64,000 nt of DNA from Epiperipatus broadwayi (GCA_028023455.1 JAQFVV010000030.1:6340501-6404500); one strand, 5' to 3'. Shown: positions 11,291-24,639, counted from the first letter of the stretch. A program made the numbers and translations. The notes: generated from the sequence alone by a model not told the origin.

Positions 11291-12600
11291 TTTATTTCTA
11301 TATTATATATATATATAATTAACTAAGAAATCACACGAAAACAGTATATATTTAACATAGATTTATTAAATAAATAAAACATCAATTAAGGTGGGAGAAG
11401 TGCACAGGCTTTATAACATGGGAATTTAGCATGTCTTCTCATTAAATCTTTAATTATTAATGTGAATAGATACATTTAAAGAATCACTAAGCGGTGCCTA
11501 AATACAATTATGCCAATTCCTAATGAAAGTGGTAGCTACTATTACAAAAATGTTGCACTAGTCTTAGACAAAATATTTATTGCAACATTATTAACTTAGT
11601 AAAGTATGAGCGTATAAATCAGCTCAGGGTTGAGATTGAACCTAGAAACTAAAGATATAAATTTCATTTTAATGCTGAATAATTAAATTATGGGATTCAG
11701 AGTTGTCTATACAAGGTGTCCGACATGCTACAGCCCCAGAAAATTATAATAACAAGGTGCCCTGTGGATAGATTAGAGTCAAAGGTTTTCATGACAAACA
11801 ACGGTAACCTGGGACTGAGTGTCTTGTTGCTAAAAGGTCAGGGTGTTTGATATGAGTCTGGAACTATAGATCAGATCTTATTTGGGTGCATCTCGAAAGA
11901 AGGCAAGATGGGATGGACTTGCTTGTGATCCCATCCTAAGGAGAAAATGCAGCAAAACATTAAACATTGTATGTGAATTTAAGATATCTAATCCACCAAG
12001 CAAAGATATGACATTAATTAATATTACAGAAATATGAGACAATAGCCTGGTCAGTATTACTATTATGAGCCAATTCTAACAATGCTGGATAATCAAGCGA
12101 CACTCGAGGAATAAAGAAAATATAAAACTTTTGTTTATAGGTTTCAATCTATACATATAAATTATTACAAGGGAGGAGAAAGTATATTTGATCAAGTGGC
12201 CAAATAATTACTGAATATACTTTACATTACTAAGACTAGTACAATACTCTACTCAGAAATCCCAATAAGCCACAATACATTTAGAATCAAATAAGAATTA
12301 TAGGAATTCGAACCAGCTAGCATGAAGAAGGTCATTAAGAAACAGTTATGGAAAGATATTTGCAATTTTATCTTCAAATATTTATTATGTTTAAATGCTC
12401 GGCATTGGCATATAAATAACAAAATAACAGTAAAGAAATATTATAGGCACAACCATAGTGATATACAGGAATTTAGGTTAGATTACATTTAGTTTAAATA
12501 AGATTTTTATCAGGAGATAGGCAAGTTATACATTATAATACATTATTTGGTTTATGAGAATTTATAAGGAAATCATTTTATAGGATTTAGAAAGTTACAT
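11291..12600. other. AT-rich DNA, nothing recognised
   Basis: No frame, tRNA-like sequence, inverted repeat or transposon terminus was recognised in this stretch. Confidence 0.5.
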
Positions 12601-12614
12601 TAATTTATCTTTAG

Positions 12615-13307
12615 AAAACAAAGGCAAAACTCTCCATACAGTAGTGCCACCCTGTGCCAAACAGAGTAATCAATGGATGCCAGAAGGCTTGTGCATAAAA
12701 TCCCTATCTAGTGCCTACTCATCCAATATCCCCAGACTAGTTTCTGGCTTGTGACCATCATTTGGCACAGGGTGGCACTACTGTATGGAGAGTTTTGCCT
12801 TTGTTTACAACAATTATGTGCTAGTATAGAGATGTGATCATGTGATGTTTAGTGGTTTAACACCAATCCTGCCTAATAGGATAGTGGTGGCTATGGTTGT
12901 TTAAGAGCCAAAGACACCAAAATATATGGGTGCTGAATTGAGTTCAGACCCATATGACTACATAAGTTATTGAGCTTAGATTGAAGATATTAACAATGTT
13001 TTCAATTTTATTCTCATAGTTTTGTAGTAAAGTAGAGTTAAAAGGTGGCTGCTGGAGGGTTGCATTAGATCCTAAGATCTAGGTGCAGTGCTCTCAGATC
13101 CAAGGCTCCTCACTGATGATGGCCACAAGCCAGAAACTAGTCTGGGGATATTGGATGAGTAGGCGCTAGATAGGGATTTTATGCATAAGCCTTCTGGCAT
13201 CTATTGATTACTCTGTTTGGCACAGGGTGGCACTACTGTATGGAGAGTTTTGCCTTCATTTACTAAAATTATGTGCTAGTATAGAGATGTGATCATGTGA
13301 TGTTTAG
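12615..13307 (+). mobile_element. Retrozyme-like element, family A, with inverted 5' part and TSD
   Basis: It is flanked by the perfect 14-bp direct repeat TAATTTATCTTTAG (12601-12614 and 13308-13321). The left part (about 12615-12761) is a minus-strand fragment that stops inside the ribozyme. The plus-strand part then runs for more than one monomer: a GGCACAGGGTGGCACTACTG block occurs at 12764 and again at 13219, a period of 455 bp. The 3' terminus is ATGTGATGTTTAG. The same inverted-then-direct layout is seen at other family A loci. No coding capacity, so mobilisation must be in trans. Confidence 0.78.
13098..13156 (+). ncRNA. Hammerhead ribozyme, family A (intact core)
   Basis: Distal stem I ATCCAA (13098-13103) pairs with TTGGAT (13151-13156). 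Proximal stem I CCTCA (13108-13112) pairs with TGGGG (13143-13147), with an internal loop GGCT/ATA between them. The core CTGATGA is at 13113-13119. Stem II GGC-CACAA-GCC is extended by a T-A pair. GAAA is at 13133-13136, stem III is C-TA-G, and predicted cleavage follows GTC at 13142. All conserved residues are present. The stem I internal loop is where natural type I ribozymes usually make tertiary contacts. Confidence 0.78.
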
Positions 13308-13321
13308 TAATTTATCTTTAG

Positions 13322-14769
13322 CTAGCTTTAAACTTTAAGTTGGGGATTTAAATTTAGAGAATATGTAGTTATCACAGAGCTTGATGGTTATAGGTTGGCA
13401 TTACCGATTAGATAAACTGGATAGGCAGTTGTTTGGCTTTCAGGCATCATGGTGGTCTTCTTGAGCAGGGTGTAGCATCTTCATTATGGAAGTAGGCTGC
13501 TGTTGGATGGTCTTAGGTGACAGCTCCAGTTATTGAGGGCATCAGTAGACAGTTGGCACACCATTATTTAATGGATTAGAAGCAGCTGCCACCTTTCTCC
13601 AGCACGATCTTTCAAAGATCAATTTGGCAAGGGTTATGTATAGCGACGCTCTTCCAAAATTATGTGACTCCATAACTCAAGCTTAAAATATACCCTATTT
13701 ATATTTTTTTTTGCAAAGCACTTAACTAGAGAAAAATTTATTTTACCTGAAAACTCATGAACTCTAAAATGTAACAAAAAATTCTAAGATTTCCCAATTT
13801 GATTTAAATACTTTTATTTAGATTTCCAGGGTACCTTAAATCCTCTTCTGGGTGTCAAATAGTGCTAGCCCAGTGATTTTAATGTACACTTTTGCCGCAA
13901 ACAAATTTGAGTATAGCAATTATAAGATTTTAAGTTTGTTTACGGCTAAATCTTTATTTTTAATTAATATAACTAAAAGTTTTTTGCTCTTTTTACAAAG
14001 TTAAATCACACCACTCTATATATATATTATATAAGGTGAATCATATATCCATGTACGAATTTATATTAATAAACTTAATAAATTGATATTTCTACAATTT
14101 AAAAATTATAACATAAATTATTCCTTTATAAAATATAAAATTTAAACCATTATATTCGCTGTAACACTTACTAGCTTATGGATGTACAGTGTTTATTCAT
14201 ATGTGCATATATAATGCTGCGCACCCAGCTGTGATAGTAAGGTTTATACATTTATTTTAAGAAAATGAATATTTTAATAGGGTTTAAATCCAGCACAGAT
14301 TTTGTTAAAGTAAAACATGCAATGAGAAGGGCTTGAACCTGACTGTTGCAGTATTGAATGTGATTATCAATAGCTGTGTTACTTTGGTTAAATTCTGTTC
14401 TAATGTATATTGGTGTGATTGATTAAATAATTTATAAATTAGTACTTCAAAAAACTATCAACCTTATTTTCAAAGTCTTAAAAAATGTGTTGGCATTATT
14501 TTTTCTAACGTTGGTTTCATCCAAAATTGTATTTTATGGATAATGTATTATGCTTCTATGCCACGGTTTAATTATTATTTTTTTTTTGCTTTTAATGGTG
14601 GATTCATATTCTGTAAAATTCAGAAGTGAAACTCAATAAACATGTGGTGCAATTTTGTCATAAACAAACCATCCATGTTTGTTTATCATGTAAACATAAA
14701 CATGATGATAACAGGTATAATGACTGAAATATAGAATAAATATTTAAACTTTGCTTTAAATATTCACAG
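13322..14769. other. AT-rich DNA, nothing recognised
   Basis: Slightly GC-richer between about 13380 and 13640 but without an extended frame or recognisable repeat. Beyond that, simple AT-rich sequence. Confidence 0.5.
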
Positions 14770-14783
14770 ATGAGTAAAAATTA

Positions 14784-15043
14784 AGCCACTAAACATGACA
14801 TGATCACCATTTCTTATGCTTGATCATAACTTCTATTAAAACAGGCAAAACTCTCCATGCAATACTGCCACTCAATGCAAGCCAGCGTAATCAATGGATG
14901 CCAGCAGGTTTGTGCATAAAATCCCTATCTAGTGCATACTCATCCAATATCCCTAGACTAGTATCTAGTTTGTGGCTTTCGTCCATTGATTACTCTGGCT
15001 TGCACTGAGTGGCAGTATTGTATGGAGAGTTTTTCCTGTTTTA
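14784..15043 (-). mobile_element. Retrozyme-like element, family A, short copy without an intact ribozyme
   Basis: It lies between ATGAGTAAAAATTA (14770-14783) and ATGAGCAAAGATTA (15044-15057), 12 of 14 identical, read as an aged TSD. Minus-strand family A sequence (14784 to about 14985) turns directly into a short plus-strand segment, so the ends look like long terminal inverted repeats. The breakpoint falls within the ribozyme, leaving only the stem III side. This shows why the family can be mistaken for a MITE. Confidence 0.7.
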
Positions 15044-15057
15044 ATGAGCAAAGATTA

Positions 15058-15710
15058 CCTTTCAATTAATGCCAAACTCATTTTTGAGACTATAAATCTA
15101 TACATCATTCATTTGTAGATTCAACTTCATTTTCATGTCTTATTTTTGTAATAGCAATTCTAAAAATGATAATTTTAAAATAATATCATTTGTATTCTTT
15201 ATTAACTGTCTTGTAACCAATATTGTATAAATTTTCAAAAGGAAAATTTATTATGAATCATTTTGAAATGAGAATCATAAAATATATGTAGCACATATGC
15301 TTCCAACTTATGTGGAAAAAGCATATTACCATGTGTTTAATAAGCGTCTAGATTCTTCTTCTGCTTAAGCATTTAATTTTTTTAGTCTAGTCATAAATAT
15401 TTTGTTGTAACAAAATATTGCTTGCACATAGTGATAAATAGCTTAGTGAACTTTGGTTCAAGTTTAAGCCATGTTAGTATTGATAGGTTTTCAGGTAATT
15501 AACAAGCTCATGGGGTTTTTTTCAGGTAGAAGAAGCACATCCAACTAATTATCCAATTGGGATTTATAGATGAATATTTACTTAATTTTAGCTACAATTA
15601 GCTATAGGATAAAAGTCACAGATTAATCTGAATTAATCAGATGAATATCATTTCTTATGGAGGTAATGTTATTTTCTACTTCTCCTTCCTTTTCCTATGT
15701 ATTGATTTCT
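15058..15710. other. AT-rich DNA, nothing recognised
   Basis: No coding, tRNA-like or transposon signature seen. Confidence 0.5.
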
Positions 15711-15721
15711 ACTTTAACTTA

Positions 15722-15964
15722 TCATACCATTTACACCTTTCTTAAACACTTTATCAATACTCTTTATTTATATCAAAAATGTATATTTATTTTAGTTTAT
15801 ATTGTGTATTTAATAATGTATATGAATATGTGTATAAGTGTATTAATTGTATAATTATGTATTTGAATATTGTAGCTCTGATGATGACTGCAGGACAGTT
15901 GAAGCTGTTAGTTTGATATAAATAAAGAGTACTGATAAAGTGTTTAAGAAAGGTTAAATGGCAT
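15722..15964 (+). mobile_element. Fold-back element with hammerhead-like core, family C
   Basis: 15722-15775 is the reverse complement of 15914-15964 (shared blocks CTTTCTTAAACACTTTATCA and CTCTTTATTTATATCAAA). On the plus strand the second arm is preceded by CTGATGA, then GACTG - CAGGA - CAGTT as a 5-bp stem, then GAAG (about 15879-15908). This is the order of a hammerhead core with GAAG for GAAA. No convincing stem I or cleavage triplet is present. The layout, an inverted partial copy followed by a direct copy holding the core, is the same as in families A and B. No TSD was identified. Confidence 0.45.
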
Positions 15965-18900
15965 AATATGCATATCACTGCTGAGAGAAGTATTTCTTCA
16001 GATGCTAAACCCATGCCTATTTTCATGGATTATTTTTTGTGATATTAGTATACAAGATGCTACCAAACTTTTTTTTTCTGATGATAAAGTAAAAAAAAAA
16101 GATCATGTGGAAAAACTAACCGGGTAAGACAAAATTATAGGTGACTGCATAATTTCCGTAGTAATTAATAATACATTAGCACAAATTGTCTTAATGTCCG
16201 TTCTGCACAGGTTATGAAAAGTGTGAGAAAAGCTTTCGACAGATTAAATATTTCTTTAATTTTCCCCCAAATACAGTGCAGGATGAAATAAAATTTGATA
16301 AAAAAACTGCCACCTACAGTTTTTTAATTTAACTTTCATAACATTATGCAACTAGATTGGCATTACTTATTTATTAAGATACATATATAAAGATAAGCAT
16401 CGTATATATAAATACAATCTCTGGTTAAAAGAACAAATGTTAATGCATTGTCACTATTTATAACAATATTAATGATAACAACGGCAAAACATTTTGCTTA
16501 ATGTACTTAGAATATAAATAGTCATTGCGAGTTTTATTTACTCATAAACCATAACTAAATATTTCCAAATAAAATTGTTATAATGTGGGAGGAAGCGAAA
16601 ACTAGTATTGCAGTTTAAAAATAGCAATTGTTTTTAGAAAATAAAAACGTACTTTCAAAAGAAAGATGTTTTGAACCGACATGATATAAATATGTATTAT
16701 CGCGGCGTCTTTTAATGCGGGTTTAATGCCCGCATTATCTTATGTGAATCTAATCATCAGATATTTATTTAAAATGACATCAAATCGATCTTTGTAAAAA
16801 TTATATAGGACATAATCTAATATAACTTTGATATATACAAAGACTTCGATTGTTTTATACTATAGCTTGTATAGTAACTACTTAAGGTTTATTAACAATC
16901 CCCTAAGTATAAAGGCAACACATGCCCTGCCATGACTATGATCTGAGCTTAGAGTTGTTGCATTTTTTAGGTAACTAGCCTATAATCAATCCAAGAAACC
17001 GTCAACATTGGTCAAGTAAATGGATGTCTACCTATTCTTAACAAGAGGATGATACGAAAGTTACATCAAATCTGGCAATTCTAGAGGACTATTGGAGAAG
17101 CTTTTACTTCCAGGAGATTACTTTTTTTAAAAAAAAACTTTTTATCCTTTTTTTCAATTTAAGGTTGTAACTTTAGTGTGTACAGTTTAAGCTTGGACTG
17201 CAGCTCAATCGGTTACATCCGATATTAGAACATCACATGACCTCCCAAATAAAAATTCAGTTGATTAATTAATAAACACATAGACAATATAATTATATAA
17301 CTTTAAATGAAAAAATGTAGAGTCAACTGCTTTTTAAGGCAAAATGAATAGCGTTATATTTAAACCAATGAAATGATATAAAAAGTTGCTTATTAAAGAA
17401 TGGCAGGCTATGACCTAGAATACAGCAGAAATCTTAGTATTCTAATATAAAGCATATCTTTGGATTTAGAACTTTTATAAAATAGATCCCCATTTCCATT
17501 TATAAAAACTAATATAAGACAACTACTTTTTTTCTATAACAGAAAATGAAATATTACTTATACTAAAAACAATTGTTTTACTTTTTATATGTATCCTTCC
17601 AAAACCAAGCAGTTTAGCTTAGTAGTGATAGTTGTAGATTCAAACACTCTAATTTCCTAAAATGATTCCAACTAAGATTTAAGAAAAGTTTCAGTTAATT
17701 GGACAGAGCTGTTGAACTTAACCTATGACTTTATGCTTGAAGAAAATAACTCTCCAAGTCAATTGACCAGCTGACCTTATGTTTTTAAAAAATATCCATA
17801 TATTTATTTATGCATATAATGGACACAATGCATATCTTTTTTAAATATATATATATGTGCAGTGGAGCCATGACATATGTTATATTTTGTTCTAAGCTCC
17901 CCTTGCATACATAGCATATAATAGCTTATATTTTGTTGATAAAGTTTAATTAGAATAGAAACTTAATGTTTATTGAACTGCAGGTGTACACTACATTTTA
18001 ACACACACACACATATATATATATAACACAGGTGTTTTATATGTATAGTATACATATATAAATTAAAATTATAGTACAAAATTTTTTTTTTAAAATAAAT
18101 AAATAGCAAAATGTCTGACTTTCATAGCAATTAAATACACTCTGGGTATTTTCTTTTTTCAATGACTTTTTCTTTTATAAAAGCATAATAGACTAGTCTC
18201 AGTTTAAAAAAAAACTATAATTTCTCTAATCATTTTGATGTGTTTAAATATATTCTAAAATTTTATAAACTTTTAGCATTATGCATAGCAAATATTTTAT
18301 TATGCAAAATATTGCACATCAAATTCAGAAAGAATAATAAAAATAAATAAAATGTCTGCTTTCAATATAAACTGAAGATATTTTATTAATGAATATGAAG
18401 GAGTACATTATTCTAAGACAGAAAAATGGCTGTTGATGTAATTTCAAATTTATTTACAAATTTTTTTTTTTTTAATGTGATCACATATAGTACTCACAAA
18501 TTCAAAATTGCTGCTTGAGTATCGTAAAATAAATTGAAGTTGTGAATTTTAATTTTTGTTTTGTTTTTTTGTTTACTATTTTTTGGATAGCATATAATTG
18601 AAGCCATGTATATTGAAACAGCATACTCTGCAGCTTCATTAAGTATTGCTTTTTAAAATTATTTATATTAGCATAAATAAAAATATTAATATATATATAT
18701 GTTGTAATATTATAGATAGTGGTCAACTCTGGCTATGTCAAGTATATAAGCTTATAAAAATAAAGTTAATTTTTTCATGTTTTTTATAATAATAAGAATT
18801 GATTTAATTAAATATTTTTTTTTATTTATTAAAAAATAATATAATTCAAAACATTTTTTCAATAATAACGCAGATATTTATAATTTGTTACAGATTAGTT

Positions 18901-19799
18901 GTCAAAGAGGTGGTAAAGTATAAAATCAAATAATTTCTTTTGTTCTCTTTATTCAGTAATTTTATTTACTAATTTTAATTTTTTTAAAAAGTATTAAGAT
19001 AATTTTTTTTAAAGTAAATTCTTGATAAGTTTTAATTTTAACTTTTAAAAGATGATAAGAGAGATAAACAGGTAAATTTTTACATTTATCAGATTTTTAA
19101 AAGAAAATTAAAAAAAGGTTATAACATTTTTGTTAATAAATTTTGTTTAAATTAATTTAAGTTTTTTTTTTTTTTCTCTTTATCTCTCTAGAATAAAAAG
19201 TAATGTTGTGCAAATCAATGGGTAATTAAAAGATTATCTTATTTTTGTCATAACAATAAACAACTACAGGGAATTTTTTTCTTATGAGGCAAATAACTAA
19301 ACAACCTTTTTATAAAAATAGATTCAATTAGTGAAGGTTTAATGATTTCATAAATGTTAGCATTGCTGCCACTGATTCATTGAAATTAAAAATTCTTTTG
19401 TTTTCTTTTTAAAGTTGTGGGAAAACCAAAAGAACTACATATATACAAATATCATAATTCTCTGTGGCTTGAGTTCCTTTTAAAAATGGCATGTGGCATG
19501 TTAAAATCAGACAAAATTTTGATTTTTTATTAATATTTTTATTAATAAGGATTCATTAAAATTTTTTTTTCTTCTCAGTTAACTAGATTGCATGAAAAAG
19601 ACAAAGGCACAATTTTTTTGTCGGCCAGACTCTTAATAAAATGGATTCAACATGCTTTGATAATTTATAATTTCAAGACCTTTACCCCAAAAATAAACAT
19701 AATATAGGTAAGTAGTCAATTTTAATTTTTTTATTATTTGAATATAATTTTAAATTTTTTTTAGTATTTGATAAATGTGTAGTTTATTAATATGTTTGT
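15965..19799. other. AT-rich DNA with simple repeats and one GC hairpin
   Basis: No gene recognised. A perfect 8-bp hairpin (AATGCGGG facing CCCGCATT) lies at 16714-16736, and a (CA)n(TA)n microsatellite at about 18001-18025. Long A and T runs occur throughout. The short hydrophobic frames (for example minus 18502-18726) are low-complexity and not supported as genes. Confidence 0.5.
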
Positions 19800-20963
19800 A
19801 GTGTGACAGTCAGATTATGTATGCTGGTTTAACCTAGTTCGAATCCTAAGCAAAAGTACCTCGAAGCCACCCATATGCGAGATATTAAATCAAGAATACT
19901 ATAACCTCTGCCCTATTTCGCCTATTCTCGAGGCTAATTTACGAACCAACAACACCATCTGAGCCACACATAAATTATTTTTCAACCGGCCACAAAGCTT
20001 AGCAACAGCGGTAGAGACATGGACGGGAAATCCTAAGGAGCTAAATAGTTAAATGTGCAAAAGTACTAAGAAATATGTGTTTTGCGTTATGCGTGCCTGG
20101 ATCATTGAAAAGTAAAATAAAGCATTTATAACAAATTTAGCAAAAGTCAAGCTTGTTAGTTAAATAATAGATCTTTAATTAATGACTTTAAAATCGGAAT
20201 AATGATTTAATGGCCTCCGCTATTCCCTCAAATTACTGAAACAAACTAATTAGACAATAAAAGCAGATTAATAGGTTTGCGGTCTAACTCTGTTCTTCCC
20301 AATTTTATTAAAAATTGTCAACTCGATCTTCTCGATAAAAAAGAATCTTTCTGCAAGCATTTCTAATTGCTTTGCGCTACAGACAGTGTTTAAAAATTAT
20401 TTAAAACGTATATAGTTAAATCAGATATACGTAAAGCTAATGGCGGACAAAAGAGGCGTTATCAAAGAGATCAAGTTGGCATACAAAAGAAACTGAGTCG
20501 TATTTAATTAACACACATGAATAAAACTGGAAAGAGATTTTAAATGAACAAAAATTAACTATTAACTCAACCGCAATGGAATACTAAATATTTACACAGG
20601 TTAGTAAGGAAGAATAGCGAAGGGAAAAAGGTTAACTATCGATAGATGATCACACAATATATATATAATTAAGACTAGTCTAAGAAAAATGGTTACATAA
20701 CAAATACATATAATTCAATGAAGCAAATAGAAAAAAATGAACAAAAGGTAGCATAAGAAATAGTTCAATAGAGGAGATACGATTACCGTCCTTTTTCCTT
20801 GGTCATGTTCCCTACGGCGTTCGTGGCTTGATCCGACCATCGAGATGTAGTTGTCCGGACAATGAAAATACGTAGTATGGTTTCACGAAAAGTTCTCCAG
20901 ACACGGCACAGAGTTCAGATGACTATTGAGTGGATATTAAGGCATTTTGAATGGTGGATCGAA

Positions 20964-21001
20964 CTCGGCGATAGGCAAAGCTATTTATTTGCCTAGCCGA
21001 G
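20964..21001. repeat. Hairpin, 14-bp stem
   Basis: CTCGGC (20964-20969) and TAGGCAAA (20972-20979) pair with TTTGCCTA (20988-20995) and GCCGAG (20996-21001), with a 2-base bulge and an 8-base loop. Function unknown. Confidence 0.8.
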
Positions 21002-21106
21002 CATAGTAGAATCTATCAAACTTATATGATTTTTAGCTTGAGCAGGTTCAAACTTCTTCATGATTTGTAGACAACAGTTGTAGACTTTTGGGAATAAAAT
21101 CACAAA

Positions 21107-21258
21107 CAAAATCTGACAGAGTTCTCCTAAGAGAAATCTGAATGCACCTTGCAATAGCAAAATCTGAATCAATCTTGCAATAGCGAACTCTGAAAGAATC
21201 ACCTTCACAAGGAAAATCAGAATCAACTGAATCCTTCAAAAGGAAAAATCTGAATCCC
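21107..21258. repeat. Degenerate minisatellite, about 26-30 bp units
   Basis: About six head-to-tail units that each start with AAATCTGAAT-like sequence and continue as CCTTGCAATAGC or CCTTCACAAGG. Units vary by substitutions and short indels. Minus-strand frames over this stretch are products of the repetition. Confidence 0.65.
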
Positions 21259-21290
21259 CAATCTTTTGTTCCCTTCCATTTATACCCTCT

Positions 21291-24200
21291 CTGCTCAGCT
21301 ACCTTCTATTGTTTGTATGATCTGAGATCTTGATAAGCCTCCCCATGCTCCTTTGTTTCAAAGCAACACTTTCTAAAAATAACTTTAACTTTTTACTCTA
21401 ACTTTCTTACTTCAAAGTTTGAATTCTCTTAATTAAAAGAAAGAAAGAGAAGGCCATCTTTAATTACACTTGAATGGCTCACTAATTAAAACTATACATT
21501 CTTTTAGAAATGTTGGCAGGCTTATCTCAAAATCAAATCATACTAAATATTTTAACAAAATTTTAACAACAATATATTATTATTTTTTTATAGTAGAATA
21601 AGCATTTTATTTCAGCAGAATTTTGCATTAACTCATATATATATACGCTAGATGTATATATATATATATGTTTGACTAATAGGTTAAGCAATTTTTATTA
21701 ATAGAATGAAATTTATTTAAAACAAAATATTTAAATGTAATACACGTTTAATAAGCATAATTATTTTTAACTCTAATGCAAAACCCTGCTGATATTGGAC
21801 TATAAACTTAATTTAGGTCTACAATATTAATCAAGTTTATAGGAAGATGTGAAGCATGGATTGGACTTCAGATCCATTGCTTCAGTAGTAATGTGTCTGT
21901 GTAGTATATAAATTATACTTGGTCTCTGATCCAAGTTTGAGGCAACTTTATTTTAATGATTCTTAAAAGTTTTAATAATTTATTAGTGTATTTATATTTC
22001 TTCCATGTCTGTGTTTGTATACAAGTAATGATTTATATATATAAAATTAAGCTATTATAGAGTAGTGCAATGTAAATTTTAAGACTGATTATCAGCTATA
22101 CAGAAAGGTTGCAGTTGATAAAGAAATCACAAAATTGACTGGTCATAGTATCATGTAAAAATATGAATTCTTAAAACCAATAGAGATTTAAAATGGTGTG
22201 TGTGTGTGTGGTGATAGCCTCAATGGTTATGTATACCACATGGAATTGTATGCAGGCAAAAAATAAAATCCCGATACTTGCCTATGCCTTGGTACTCATG
22301 CTGTGGAGTCAGTAGCTTTGCCATATCTTGCATCACATTATTTTCAAGTCAATAGCTAGAAAATGAGATATATGCAAATAAATTATATCTCTGTGGGCTA
22401 ATAAATATAATAAGATAGCATTACTGGTGTGACAAAAATATAAACATCACTGGTGTACACAAAAAATATAAAATGAAGAGAGGAAACTAATTTTATCATT
22501 GATACAGACAGTAGCCTTCAATATCTAGTTTTGGATAAACAAGAAGTCAATTTCTATGATGACAAATGCATATTCATCTTCTGGAAATGATTTGTTTTGA
22601 ATATTTTATTAGGATGAACCCTGTTCTTATAGATGCCTTGAGATTTTTTAACTTTCAGGATACAAGACAACAATGAAGAATTCTTAAGTTACTATTTTTT
22701 TAAATTCAGAAGCTATGGATTATCTCAGGTAAGAAGTATTATATATGATTTGAATGAGAATTTTGAGAATAATAATAAAGCAATCAATCTTAGCCCAAGA
22801 TTGAGCTTCATGGTTCTACCCACTCACCAATTACTAACCTAAATTCAAACCCTACACCCCATCCTGCTCCTTTATTTTATGTATGTATAGTTTGTGTATA
22901 TATTTTTGAGAAGCGTGCCTAAAAATTATAAATTTAACTTTTCAATAACATTTTTATTATTAATTCTTTTCTCTATTAAAGTATATAGGTGCAGGTCAGA
23001 TGTATATATATATATATTACAGGAGCAGATATACTAACAAAATATTAATATTATATTTTATTGTACATTTATAATTTTTTTTTAATAAAAGGTATATTTC
23101 TGTAAAATCTAAGATGGAAGATGCAACTGTTAATTGTTCAAAAATAATTAAAGAGTTGGAAATATAATATTGTTTCAATTTTGGAAAATAACTTTTTAAT
23201 TAAAGTTTTACTAAAAATAAAAAGGTAATAAAACTAATAGATTGTACTTTTGTTATAAACATTTTTGTCAAATCTATTTCCAATCTGGAAACAGATTTGA
23301 ATACATTTTTGAAATGTTATCTAACGACTGCATCTCCAAAAACAATGGACAAAGAAAACATAGTATTTCTTTGAGATTGAAGATTATGTTTTGGGCTAGA
23401 GATTAAAATTAAAAGCATTCCACAAATACCTGAGTGGGATATAAAATAGGCTGATTTTCCCCAAAAAAAGTTACTGCTGAGAGAACTGTGTTGCCACTAT
23501 ATTCCATGTCACTCTGAAATTTAAGATAATGAATGAGTAGAAAGCCAATCACCCTTCCCGACCTTTGTGGGGCATCTCCCACTTCTGTACCATTTTGTTG
23601 CTGCCCTGAAATGAAGGAAAGGTCTAAAATGAAAACTCTGTAATGCTGAATCGAAGCTTGCTGTCACCAAAAGAACTCACATGGATCCTTTAATTGCCAT
23701 GCATGAGCCAGACTGTTAAAATGGACTCTTAAAAATGTGCAAGGTAACTATTTTCATGCCACAATATGAAGGTAAATCTAGTCTAACTAATCTTGAACCC
23801 TACTATCAAGATTTCTTTTAATGAATAATTTAACTTTGTATATTGCTAATATGTAAAAATGTAATTTGCTCTCAAATAATTTCTATCAATATAATTCTCT
23901 CTCATATGCTCTAACTTTCTTTAACTTTGGTGCAGTCATTTATTTATATGCATTCATTATTTAACTTTGTATCTCTGTTTTGTTTTATTATTAATGTTCC
24001 AATATAAAAGCAACCTGGTGAACTTAATTTCTAAAATCCTTTTTTTTCTTTAACTAGAACTCCAGGTATTGAGGTTATTAATGTCCCCTCAGAACATAAT
24101 GTATTATGAGTCAATACACTCGCCAGATTGTTTTCATGAGTTAACATTTTATTTTGTATCTTAGTATAAAAATTGTTATTTTTTTTAACTCCGAATAGAC

Positions 24201-24599
24201 TGAAGTAATTCTACCCGGGGTAACTCAGTCACCGAGGCTAATTAACACAATGAAATATTTTAAAATGTCATTTAATCAATTCTGAAAGGGTGACCTATTA
24301 TTTATTTTTTCTGTGCAACAGCTAGTTTTTTATTTTATTTTACATACTCTTAAAATATCAACTACTTAAATATCCCAGTTATTTTAAAATCCACAAAGGT
24401 GGGATTGAATCATTTTAAATAGCAGAAAAAAAGGGGGTAAATCTTAATGTATATTTTACTAAATGAAATCTTCTCTATACATATATTATAGTGGCATAGC
24501 ATATTATTTGTATAAATTCTGGCATTAAAATGAGGGTCATTTATTTTAGAACAGTAAATACTATTTCATGTCATTAGAGATATTTATCCATACTGTGTT
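21291..24599. other. AT-rich DNA, few landmarks
   Basis: No gene recognised. A (TG)n run lies at about 22196-22211. A segment at 23533-23611 resembles part of the giant inverted repeat arm (about 6166-6233) and is listed separately. A pair of possible tRNA-promoter-like words around 22215-22310 could not be folded. Confidence 0.45.
23533..23611 (+). repeat. Short segment resembling the giant inverted repeat arm
   Basis: The order CACCCTTCCCGACC, TTTGTGGGGCATC, TCCCAC, then GCTGCCCTGAAATGA parallels ACCACTCTTCCGGACC, CTGTGGGTCATC, TTCCAC, then GCTACCCTAAAGTGA at about 6166-6233. The right arm carries the same order in reverse. It may be a distant copy of the same element family. Confidence 0.4.
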
Positions 24600-24639
24600 A
24601 CTGACATATGGCTGATTTGTTTAAATATATATGTGCTTC

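Larger units (their letters stand above)
19800..21290. other. GC-richer block of unknown identity
   Basis: Base composition is clearly less AT-rich than the flanks, and CpG-containing words are common (for example around 20800-20990). A near-consensus RNA polymerase III B-box-like AGTTCGAATCC lies at about 19838. A long hairpin (20964-21001) and a degenerate minisatellite (21107-21258) lie near the right end. No frame longer than about 80 codons is open and no LTR pair was seen. It may be a decayed transposon or a transferred segment. Confidence 0.4.

Noticed and set aside
14784-15043. A MITE with long terminal inverted repeats
   Set aside because: The inverted structure is explained by the family A inverted-plus-direct layout, with a variable breakpoint and a 14-bp TSD that does not suit a usual cut-and-paste family.
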